Below, in pieces: positions 45,967 through 54,206 of a DNA stretch of 54,206 bases. Each line of letters starts with the position of its first letter. The stretch's first letter is position 1. The notes under the pieces were generated by a model. The model saw only the letters and a list, made by a program, of their open reading frames with translations, was not told the DNA's origin and searched no databases. The position numbers and the translations under genes were made by a program. This DNA comes from Thozetella sp. PMI_491 (taxonomy: Eukaryota > Ascomycota > Sordariomycetes > Chaetosphaeriales > Chaetosphaeriaceae): assembly GCA_021432635.1 (NCBI GenBank), contig MU270150.1, forward strand, positions 1 to 54,206, in the 5' to 3' direction.

Positions 45967-48957
45967 GGTGTCGGCCAGTACAGTGTGTCCGCTAGGATGG
46001 TGCGCGAAGCTCCGCAGGCCGGTGGCAGCCGGTGCGGGTTTGGAGGTTGTCGAGTCCCTCAATAGCCAAGCTTTGCTTCGTTTTCTGCTCCGCCAAGTCG
46101 TTGCGAGGTTGTAGCTGTCACGTACAGTCTGGATCGGGGCGCCAAGCTCATAAGACTACTCCATCGCCCCCCCTCCCATCTGCCGTGCTCGGGCCCCACG
46201 GGGCATATAAGCCAGAGGAACATCTGACGTCGACGAGCGTGGCACGAGGCATCGTGTGAGATGCTTGGCTCGATGGGCGGCTCCCGGCGATTCTGGCGTT
46301 TGATGTGCAGCCGGGATAGCTTATAACGACGCTCATGCCAAGCCTGCCGTGCGCGCCGCCAATCAGAGGGCCCGTGGACGACCCCGACGGTCTGCGCGGG
46401 GGGCGGAAATCGACGGTTCCGAGACAGCTACGCCGCAATGCCGTTCGCCAGCAGCTTTTCGCCTCTTTTAGGCATCGGGCCTGGGACAGCGTCGCCAATC
46501 TGTCTGGCTGCTGATAGGAGGCTCTCCAGATGTGGTTCATGCCGTTTCCTTAGTCCTACGCTGTGGCCAGGCTCAGGAACTTCTGTCTTAGCATGGCCCC
46601 CACGGGGCGGGTAAGGCTAAAATCGACGGGTCGGAGGAGCACAGCAGCTATTGTCCACTACAAGCTACCCACCCCCTGTATGTTTGCTAGCTCGATACGG
46701 GGCAAAGGTCAGCCATATATGAAGGTTTTAAAGCCAGGAAACGTGCCTCTTGGCTCTCTATTGGCCATTTTAGTTCTCTGCTAGCGACCCATGCTCCCTG
46801 TATCTTTTCACATAGCCAATCGTGAGACAGTGCTTTCCAGTTCCCATTCTAACAAGCAAAGCAAGCAAGCAAACAAACAGGGGCTGTATTGTACGCGTCT
46901 ATGAAGGTGCAAGGCCAGTCAGCAGCTTCCCAACGACTCTTTTTTTTCTTGTCTGCCATCTCGACGCTCTCCTCAATGATGACCAACATCCCATGTGGCA
47001 CACTAGTCAGCTACCCGTTTGGCGGAATCAGCAGCGGCTAAGTGGATATACGATTTGCATTTTAGACGCGGGCAAGTCTACCGTTTCAAAAGGCATTTTG
47101 CCCCTCCCCTTGATAAGGACAGTGTATGAGATGGGCATATGTGCACTGCTCAGGTTTTATTAAGGTTAGCTTGGGCACATATCATAGCAAATGATTCAGC
47201 CGAAGATCCACGATAAGGGCTGGATAGGCGAGGGTGATGGAGGCACTGTTTAGATAGACACGCTGAATCAGAAAAGAGAAGGTGCAAAAAGCAAAGCTTT
47301 CCCCCTCTAATTCATTCTAAGAGGGCTTGGAGAAGGGCGCTGTGCAAATTCTAAGTTTCGACCTTTAGGCCGTGGGAGAAAAAGGCTGGCGAAGAGAGCC
47401 CGACAGCCATTAGCTTCCGGGAGAGAAAGTCTGCTGCTATTGAAGAGTGTATGTTACTAGTCTTCCCTACCAATATCTGGGCCTCAGAACTGCCGCCTAC
47501 AAGTTGACTCCGACTCTGGGTCAGAGCCATCTGTAGACAACATGAGCTTTGCGCAACTTGCATGTTGGTGGCGGAGGACTCGGAAACCAGCAGAATTATG
47601 TGATCTCGACACGTGAGTATCAGCTGCCGACTTGTGCAATGAGGTAGCCAGCAGCTGCATGGTAAAATCCAGAAGGACCTGGATCAGTAGCTCATTGGAT
47701 CCCAACGATCACTTGATGTGCACCTTGTTGATGGCTAAAATTGAACTGCTTGGTCATATCCATAGGCAGACGCTAGAAGAGCCCGTACTTATCGCCTTCG
47801 AATGAGAGACCCCACAGTCTGGCCCTGGTTTGGCCGATCACCGAGCACCCATGCGGCCAGCGGGCGGGAATCGGGATCCTACGGTGGCGCGGCTATAAGC
47901 CGTCAGCAAGTGACCGCCGCCGGCCAGCCAGGAGCCCGGACTTGTTCGTTCTCAGCTCGAAATTACTTCCTATCAGATTCAGCGTGGCCAATCCAACGTC
48001 ATAATGTGGCGGACGGTAGCACAGAGAGCACACAGCTGAATCGAACGATGGACGGCGCCATAGGTCCAGACAACGCAGCTGCTGTCCGCACGCCTTAAGC
48101 ATCGCACTTTTCACTCCATACCCCTCGACCTGGCTATAGCCTCGCGGGGTTATTCGCCCAAAGCGGCGGTCCAGCCTGCTGGGTCATTATCCTTACCTTG
48201 CCAGTTGATCAGCAGGCAACAATAAGGACGGGGTCAAACTTAGGTAGAAAAGTACGCTCCGCAAGCACAGCCCCGAGGGGAGCCAATTGGAAGCCGCGAT
48301 GGAGAGGAGGGTAGTGATATGGATCTTGCTCGTGGATCCGCACCGGCGATCTGAAACCCGGCACAGCGGGCAGGGGGGGGATTGCCGTCGGGGGCCGCCT
48401 AGTAACGTCATCTAGCCACTAGAGCCTCGCCTTAGTGTGCCTGCGGCGTATCTAGGCTTGGCTTTTTATAGACGCGGCCGTGCAAAATGACAATGCCTTA
48501 GTATGTCAGCACGATTTCGCAGCTTGCCGGATTTGACTTCTTGCTGCATTCGCTGCATTAGGAATGCTTGCGAATCCCCCGCGCTCCGCGGCAGTGTATG
48601 CCAGTAAGCCTAGTTGCCTAGCCACACGAAGGATGCAAGTTAGGGTGTCCAGCTCCGATTTTTCTTGTAAACCTTTTACTGTATATGGAGGACATAGGTT
48701 GGAATCAACAGCGGAAAACATGGGTCAGCTGCTAGTCGTAATGCACTTCCAATCGCTACTACCTAAGTTGCCCCTCGACATCAGCCACTCGGCGCCTAGT
48801 AATTAATCTTGGGAGCCGGGCAGGGGTGTTGCCGCGAGGCTATGTACTGGTAGAGAAGTTGATATATAGGTATAAGAGAATGCCAAGTCTTTAGCGTAGG
48901 TAGTTCTGGGAGATCGGTACCTGCAGTGGACAATCTTCTTGGCGAGTCTCAGTCACA
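45967..48957. other. 3-kb intergenic region upstream of the sedolisin
   Basis: The first part would be the promoter of the small minus-strand gene and the last part the sedolisin promoter. A CAAG/CAAA microsatellite lies at 46852-46879. Base composition is more A/T-rich than elsewhere. No gene or RNA was recognised. Confidence 0.5.
48863..48868 (+). promoter_or_regulatory. TATA box candidate for the sedolisin gene
   Basis: TATATA lies 90-95 bp upstream of the sedolisin start codon, a normal distance for a fungal gene with a short leader. Between it and the start codon are two PacC-type hexamers in opposite orientation, GCCAAG at 48882 and CTTGGC at 48938; with such a short site this may be chance. 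Confidence 0.5.
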
Positions 48958-51003
48958 ATGTTTGGAACACTGCGAACAATTTCCTGCCTTCTGGCCTCCT
49001 CGGCCATTGCTTCCGCCTTGTCTATCCCCAAGACCGACTACGTAGTCCATGAGTCCCGGAGGGCAACACACCATGGCGTCTGGAAGCGCAGCAACATCGC
49101 GGATCCCAACGCCATCATTCCCCTTCGAATAGGGCTTAGGCAGCCCGACATGGATAGAGGCTACGAGAGACTGATGGAGGTTTCACACCCTTCCTCGGAC
49201 ATGTATGGGAAGCACCTCTCTGCAGAGGAGGTGCATGACATGTTCGCCCCGGCTGCCGAGACGACGGCGGCGGTCAGGGATTGGCTTCTCGCCTCTGGCA
49301 TCAAAGCGACCTCGATCTTAGAGTACGAGAACAAGGGCTGGATTGCCGTTGACCTGCCCGTTAGCGAAGCCGAGAGGCTCTTTAGGACCCAATACCATGA
49401 GTACGGACACGGCAGCACATACAGAATTGGATGCGACAAATATTCGGTCCCGGCCCATCTCTCTGAGCACATTGACTACATCACACCCGGCTTGACGCTG
49501 TCTGCGCCTTTGAAGAGGAGATATGTGACTAAGAGGTCGGCATCCCTCCAGCCGAAGCCACGAAGTACCCAGAGCCGGAGCAAGCGTGCCGTTCCAAAGT
49601 TGCCACCACCCAAGAATGCCACCTGCGCTGAGGCATTCACGGTCGAATGCTACCGAAAGCTCTACAAAATTCCCGCCAGCAACACGGCTCTGCCTGGTAA
49701 CTCCGTCGGTCTCTTTGAAACCAGAGACACCTTCTCACAGGAGGACTTGGATGCATACTACGATTACTTCACCCCTGAGATTCCGAACGGGACGCACCCC
49801 AAGCCTGCCTTTATCAACGGCGCGACGGCACCGGTTAGCGCGAGCTCCAAGCTCAACACTGGCGAGTCTGACGTCGATATCGCCATCATCCAGCCTCTGG
49901 TTTGGCCGCAAACCGTCACTCTCTACCAAGTCGACGACAGCTACTACGCTACAAACGGCAGCTTCCCGGCTTTCAATTCCTTCCTCGACGCTCTGGATGG
50001 ATCCTATTGCAACCGAACCGCCTTCGGGATCACTGGAGACGACCCCATTGCCGATCCCCACTATCCCGACAACCACCCGGGCGGGTACCAGGGCGAGAAG
50101 ATGTGCGGCGTCTACAAGCCAGAGCGGGTCATCTCCATCTCGTACGGCGGCTTCGAGGTTGGCAACCCGAGCGTGCGCTATGCTCGGCGCCAGTGCTCCG
50201 AGTTCATGAAGCTCGCTCTCCAAGGCCACACATTCTTCGTCTCGTCGGGTGACTATGGCGTCGGCGGGATCGGCACGTTCCAAGACCCGTCGCAAGGGTG
50301 CCTGACAGCGGGACTAATCGAGACGGCAATCTCGGGCCAGTCGTCCAACGACAACACGACCGTCTTCTACTCGGGTTGGCCGACCGACTGCCCGTTTGTG
50401 ACGTCAGTTGGCGCCACGATGCTCTACTCGGACCAAAAAGACACGGACCCAGAGAGTGTGATGGAGATCATTATCGACACCGAGGACGGCGCGAAGGCCT
50501 CATTCTCATCCACCGGCGGCTTCTCCAACTTCTTCCCGGCGCCCAAATGGCAAAAGAAGCACATCAACAAATACTTCGAAAAGTACGACCCGGGATATCC
50601 TTCCTACATCGCCAACGAGAACGCGACCAATATCGGCGAGGGCGGCGGCCTTTTTAACCGAGCCGGCCGCGGGTTTCCGGACGTGAGCGCCAACGGGTTC
50701 AACTTTGCGCTGTATGTCAACAGCACCATCCAGCGCCTTGAGGGGACGAGCCTGGCGGCGCCGTTGTGGGCGGCCATCACCACGCTTATCAACCAGGAGC
50801 GGCAGGCGATTGGGAAGGGCCCCGTGGGATTCATCAACCCCGTACTCTATGAGCATCCAGAAGTGCTCACCGATATTAAGAACGGCAGCAACCCGAACTG
50901 CGGCACGGATGGGTTCAAGGCCGTGAAGGGCTGGGACCCGGTGACGGGACTGGGTACGCCGCGATATGACAAGCTCTTGGAGTTATTCAAAAGCTTGCCT
51001 TGA
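48958..51003 (+). CDS. Secreted sedolisin (S53 serine-carboxyl protease, tripeptidyl-peptidase-like)
   Basis: A single exon encodes 681 residues. Residues 1-20 form a signal peptide (MFGTLRTISCLLASSAIASA). A pro-kumamolisin propeptide follows to about residue 185, then a basic linker with KR sites where the mature enzyme is probably released, and the S53 catalytic domain. The catalytic Glu and Asp are E303 and D307 in NTGESDVDIAI, the oxyanion Asp is D432 in SSGDYGVGG, and the nucleophile is S598 in GTSLAAPLWAA. The C-terminal GWDPVTGLGTP block belongs to the calcium site. These enzymes act at acidic pH outside the cell, removing tripeptides or cutting proteins internally. Many N-glycosylation sequons are visible. 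The gene ends 145 bp from the convergent NmrA-like gene. Confidence 0.96.
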   Translation: MFGTLRTISCLLASSAIASALSIPKTDYVVHESRRATHHGVWKRSNIADPNAIIPLRIGLRQPDMDRGYERLMEVSHPSSDMYGKHLSAEEVHDMFAPAAETTAAVRDWLLASGIKATSILEYENKGWIAVDLPVSEAERLFRTQYHEYGHGSTYRIGCDKYSVPAHLSEHIDYITPGLTLSAPLKRRYVTKRSASLQPKPRSTQSRSKRAVPKLPPPKNATCAEAFTVECYRKLYKIPASNTALPGNSVGLFETRDTFSQEDLDAYYDYFTPEIPNGTHPKPAFINGATAPVSASSKLNTGESDVDIAIIQPLVWPQTVTLYQVDDSYYATNGSFPAFNSFLDALDGSYCNRTAFGITGDDPIADPHYPDNHPGGYQGEKMCGVYKPERVISISYGGFEVGNPSVRYARRQCSEFMKLALQGHTFFVSSGDYGVGGIGTFQDPSQGCLTAGLIETAISGQSSNDNTTVFYSGWPTDCPFVTSVGATMLYSDQKDTDPESVMEIIIDTEDGAKASFSSTGGFSNFFPAPKWQKKHINKYFEKYDPGYPSYIANENATNIGEGGGLFNRAGRGFPDVSANGFNFALYVNSTIQRLEGTSLAAPLWAAITTLINQERQAIGKGPVGFINPVLYEHPEVLTDIKNGSNPNCGTDGFKAVKGWDPVTGLGTPRYDKLLELFKSLP

Positions 51004-51148
51004 GAGGCTCTGCTAGGATGGATGTCAATATATACCTGCATAGTGCATAGGAGTTCATTGAATTTATTTCGGCTATTTTTTTATTTTCAATTCCTACGAC
51101 GATGTTGTTTTGTTCATTTCGTAGGTAAATTGTTCGCCCGTAGTGCGG

Positions 51149-52066
51149 TTACAACCGTCTCAGGCCCTCAGCCACTTCCTCGGCCAACGTTGCCTTCGGG
51201 AGTCCCAGCTGCTCGTTCAGAATCTCGCCTTCCTTCTCCAAATGGCCGCCATACCGGCCGGTCATGAAAGCGATGTTGATCAGCGCGTACTGCGCGACAA
51301 CGTTGCCCGCCTTGTACTCAGCCTGCTTCTGTTCGGCCAGCTTGCGGCTGTCGGCCCGCGTCACCTCCAGCTTCTTGCCTGTCTGACTCTCGATCTCGGC
51401 GAGCAGCTGGTTCTGCGAGACAACGAAGTCCTGCAGCAGCACGTTGCGGTTCTTAGTCAGCTCCTGCGCGACCGTCAAAGAGCGAACGATGGCCAGGGCC
51501 GTGTTAGCCTCTGTTGTCGCGCTCACGAGCCCCTCACCGTCGTCGAGGATCTCGAAGCGCCCGCCGCGCACGTCGGCGCCCATGAAGTTGTGCGGCAGGG
51601 ACCACGATACCCACATGCCGCAGCTAAAGCTCGTCCACTCGATCTTGCCCTCGGCAGCTCTCGAGCGAAGATAAGACTGCACTGCGCCCTTCTCAGCAAA
51701 TACGTTGCTAAGGGCCTGAGCGTCTGGGTTGAGGTTGTCGAGGCCATATTCGGAAGGTGAGTACCGCTTCACGCCGGCAGCGATGGCCGCGTCGATGATG
51801 CGGAACTGATCAGCCACCGAAAAGGTTGTCATACAGTTGATGATGACATCCTGCCCTTGGAAGGCGGCGACGAGCTCCTCTGTAGGGTATGAATCGGACA
51901 CGTTGACGACCCGGAGCGCGGGATCGAGCACGGTCTTAGACGAGGCGCGCGAGAGAATCGTCGTCTCTAGTCTGGGCTCGGCAAGTAGGGCTTTGAGAAC
52001 TACACTGCCAATGGAGCCTCCAGCGCCGATGAGGAGAACTCTCTTGAAAGACGAGGTCGAAGCCAT
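51149..52066 (-). CDS. NmrA-like / isoflavone-reductase-like NAD(P)-binding protein
   Basis: A single exon encodes 305 residues from the ATG at 52066. The Rossmann motif GAGGSIG is at residues 14-20, followed by an arginine (ILSRASSKT) in the place that binds the NADP phosphate in atypical short-chain dehydrogenases. The block VIINCMTTFSVADQFRIIDAAIAAGVKRYSPSEYGLD is characteristic of the NmrA/PCBER group, and length fits the 300-320 typical of the family. Some members reduce small phenolic molecules, others sense redox state and bind transcription factors of nitrogen control; which applies here cannot be told. A TATATAAA element lies about 230 bp upstream. The 3' end is close to the sedolisin 3' end, so transcripts may overlap. 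Confidence 0.92.
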   Translation of the reverse strand: MASTSSFKRVLLIGAGGSIGSVVLKALLAEPRLETTILSRASSKTVLDPALRVVNVSDSYPTEELVAAFQGQDVIINCMTTFSVADQFRIIDAAIAAGVKRYSPSEYGLDNLNPDAQALSNVFAEKGAVQSYLRSRAAEGKIEWTSFSCGMWVSWSLPHNFMGADVRGGRFEILDDGEGLVSATTEANTALAIVRSLTVAQELTKNRNVLLQDFVVSQNQLLAEIESQTGKKLEVTRADSRKLAEQKQAEYKAGNVVAQYALINIAFMTGRYGGHLEKEGEILNEQLGLPKATLAEEVAEGLRRL

Positions 52067-53742
52067 TGCTTTTCCAATTACTAGAGATCTGGAGAGGGCA
52101 GGTTTGGCGTGGAGTATGAGGGGTGTAATCTGATTGGTGGAAGTAAAGCAAGGGGGTTGCTTCTAAGGTGCTGGGTTAGCTAATAGGCTAGGAGTGTTGT
52201 CGATGCCGGGCAGTGTCAGCGATTGTATTGGAAGGTGCTGTCGATATTCTAATCCCGAGATCATCACCACTGGAAAGAAGACTCGAAGAATTTATATAAC
52301 ATTCTTTGTCTCTAGCTCCATGTTCTCAATGGAGAGTTGCCTCCAACTGCTCGTGGATTTCTAAGTGGAAAGACTCGTAGGCAGCTTCGTGACGCTAGCT
52401 TCGGCCTTAGGATGAGGGTTGAGTTCTAATTGGCCAATTAAGGTCTACAAGCACGTGCGCCTCTCGGCGATTACTGGGGACAATGGGCCAAAGCTGTTTG
52501 ATCAGTAATATATTATTCCAGCTGCCTTAAGATTCTTCGGCAAACACACAACCAACGTGCTGCGCAAGCTAAGTCATCATATCTTTGTAAGCATAAAATC
52601 GTCGTGATTTCTCAACCCGGATTAGTCTTTGTATTCTCTATGGTGCCAAGGAATTATTGTCTGTGAGGGCTTAGTTGACGTTAAATCACTTGAACCCTCC
52701 AAAAACCTCGCAGCTCCCGCCAAGAACACGTGGGGCGTGAGCTGATGCACCCGCACGCCCACGCTTACGCATGCAAATCCTGGAGAGAAGTGACCGAGAC
52801 AATCGAAGACTACGGCAAAACATGTTGCGCGGGCACCGACGATTTTTAACACGGTGACGATCGCTGGTTGATAACCACTATCCGACATGTTCGCTTGGCG
52901 GGGCTAATGCGCTCGGAGCAAGGCCGAATGCTGCTCTGGATATCGTCACAGCTGCAAAGGCGACTTACCCGCCGCCAACTTGCTCGTCGGCATACGAAAA
53001 CTAGGCTAGTTGACATGGGCAAACGACTACACTAAGGGATGAACAATTTCTTGGAACCTTGAACCTGGACTCTCTCGTCCCAATCCTCTTGATGGATTCA
53101 GCCAAGGCACGGTTGCATCCGAGAGGGGTCAAGAGGTGCCGACGGCCCTTCCGCCTCGGTGTTCTGCACCCCCTGTCCCCGGTCCGATAGGCGATGCGCA
53201 GGCGCTCGGCTCCGGTGGAACTGCCGCCCCTGCAACCTGCCCATATTGAACGCACCATGATGGCGCTACTCTCATGAGCGAAATTGGTGTCCTCTTCAAA
53301 CTCTTTTAAGCACTAAAAGCACGAGCCATCAGTACAGGAGAGTACCTCCAAGTATAAGCGACCGCCGAAAATGGCTTCCATATGGACCAGTAGACTCGAC
53401 CGACGGGAATGTGCTAGAGTACCGGCGGGTAGCGCCAAGTAATAGAGCCAGTAAGGGTTATATAAGTCATTGCACAGTGTGCTTAAGATTTGAGCTATTC
53501 CGTACATTCTTCAGGATTCTGTGCCGCGACCACCTTCCTTAACCATTTTAGGCCTAGCTTGGTAGTCTTGTTACTGTGACTCTCGAACTGTCCAGAACTA
53601 GGTGGAATCAAACTCATGCTATAAATTGGCGCGTCCTCCCAGACCCATTATGTGACACGCTATGGGGGAAGAAATAAATAAGGATTGCAAGACGCTAACC
53701 ATACCCAAACCATTAGATTGTTGAGCTTTGTTGAGCTTTGTA
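52067..53742. other. Intergenic region between NmrA-like gene and WD40 gene
   Basis: This 1.7-kb stretch includes the NmrA-like promoter and the 3' flank of the minus-strand WD40 gene. Composition is A/T-richer than the centre of the window. Two minus-strand frames of 85-88 codons with ATG starts (52622-52888 and 53001-53258) have no recognisable domain and are not annotated. A short duplication of GTTGAGCTTT lies at about 53720-53742. Confidence 0.5.
52292..52299 (-). promoter_or_regulatory. TATA box candidate for the NmrA-like gene
   Basis: TATATAAA reads on the minus strand 226-233 bp upstream of the start codon. The surrounding bases form a partial palindrome (AGAAT and ATTCT flank it). 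Confidence 0.45.
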
Positions 53743-54206
53743 TCAACTAAATAATGTAGGATTGTGTTGTAAGAACCCTAACAGTAAGACACGCCCTGAG
53801 CGACAGCCTATTGCTATATTGTCCCCGGATGTAGCTGAGACATTAGGTCTATACTCCGAAGGAAGCCATATTAGATTCAGTCCTCGTTGTGTAACCCAAG
53901 TCTTATCTCGGTTCAAACCACATCCTATAGGTTGAGGCCAGTGATAAAGATCGTTAGAACTGGTGATTATACGCATGGATACCACGGTAGACCTTAAATC
54001 AATAGTACCAACACTAGTATGTAGAAGGTGAGTGGCAAAAACATCAAACTCAAGGAAATCAACAAAGCCAGTTTTGAGCGTTGCCGTGCACTGGCCGATC
54101 GTGGGCTCCCAGATCTTAATGGTCTGATCATAAGACCCAGATGCGAGCCGGCCATCGCTTGACCACGCGATCGAATGGACCGAGCCGCTGTGGCCCTCGA
54201 GCGTTG
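53743..54206 (-). CDS. C-terminal end of a fungal NACHT/NB-ARC-WD40 (NWD, NLR-like) protein, partial
   Basis: The frame enters from the right edge (first full codon at 54204) and runs 153 codons to a stop at 53743-53745, with no internal stop. It opens with the end of a WD40 array: LEGHSGSVHSIAWSSDGRLASGS then YDQTIKIWEPTIGQC. The following tail (TGFVDFLEFD, HTSVGTIDL, NLIWLPSEYRP, IAIGCRSGRVLLLGF) matches the conserved extension after the WD40 domain of fungal STAND proteins such as the HET-D/E/R group. These proteins sense non-self or stress ligands with the repeats and trigger cell death through an N-terminal effector domain. The nucleotide-binding and effector parts lie outside the window, so type and intactness are unknown. 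Codon use is more A/T-rich than in the housekeeping genes. Confidence 0.75.
   Translation of the reverse strand, partial: TLEGHSGSVHSIAWSSDGRLASGSYDQTIKIWEPTIGQCTATLKTGFVDFLEFDVFATHLLHTSVGTIDLRSTVVSMRIITSSNDLYHWPQPIGCGLNRDKTWVTQRGLNLIWLPSEYRPNVSATSGDNIAIGCRSGRVLLLGFLQHNPTLFS

Noticed and set aside
52622..53258. Two minus-strand frames of 88 and 85 codons with ATG starts
   Set aside because: No domain, mixed codon use, and their length is within chance expectation for this base composition.
1..54206. CRISPR arrays, rRNA genes and intact transposons
   Set aside because: No regularly spaced repeats, rRNA-like blocks, transposase or reverse-transcriptase frames were recognised anywhere in the window.

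Overview
The window looks like nuclear DNA of a filamentous ascomycete, most likely a Sordariomycete (Sordariales-like). Genes have short introns (about 57-190 nt) with GT-AG borders and branch sites of the RCTRAC type, third codon positions are strongly G/C, and the gene families are typical of Pezizomycotina: a Pth11-like receptor, a Zn2Cys6 regulator, a DHA14-type MFS pump, a sedolisin and a NACHT/WD40-type protein. All exon joins given here were worked out by eye from splice sites, reading frame and family conservation.

Layout from left to right. 1-2073: pyrimidine-rich, no gene seen. 2074-3084 (-): HEM3, porphobilinogen deaminase. 7688-9547 (-): secreted GMC (AA3-type) flavin oxidoreductase whose signal peptide lies on a separate first exon. 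15503-16868 (+): five-exon Pth11-like seven-helix receptor. 18300-19560 (-): AAGAB/p34 (Irc6-like) adaptin-binding protein. 21746-26964 (+): 1712-residue ABCC/MRP-type transporter. 27975-29623 (-): SEC61, the translocon pore, divergent from 30195-31681 (+): MOD5, tRNA isopentenyltransferase. 33945-34610 (-): GNAT acetyltransferase. 36716-39063 (+): Zn2Cys6 transcription factor. 43083-45107 (+): MFS drug/toxin efflux pump containing a GC-AG intron. 45604-45966 (-): possible small single-pass membrane protein. 48958-51003 (+): sedolisin (S53) acid protease, with its 3' end 145 bp from that of 51149-52066 (-): NmrA/isoflavone-reductase-like protein. 53743-54206 (-): C-terminal end of a WD40 protein of the fungal NWD (NLR) class, cut by the window edge.

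HEM3, SEC61, MOD5 and the adaptin-binding protein are housekeeping genes. The GMC oxidase, Pth11-like receptor, ABC pump, Zn2Cys6 factor, MFS pump, sedolisin, NmrA-like protein and NLR end belong to the environment-interaction set. They do not form an evident biosynthetic cluster: no backbone synthase is visible. Gene density is low, with intergenic stretches of 4-6 kb. I saw no intact transposon, tRNA, rRNA or CRISPR array. I did not find a convincing new biological system. The best leads are the NLR end at the right edge, the three-copy imperfect repeat upstream of the MFS pump, the GC-AG intron, the dual-start MOD5 arrangement, and two protein-like remnants in gene-poor stretches.
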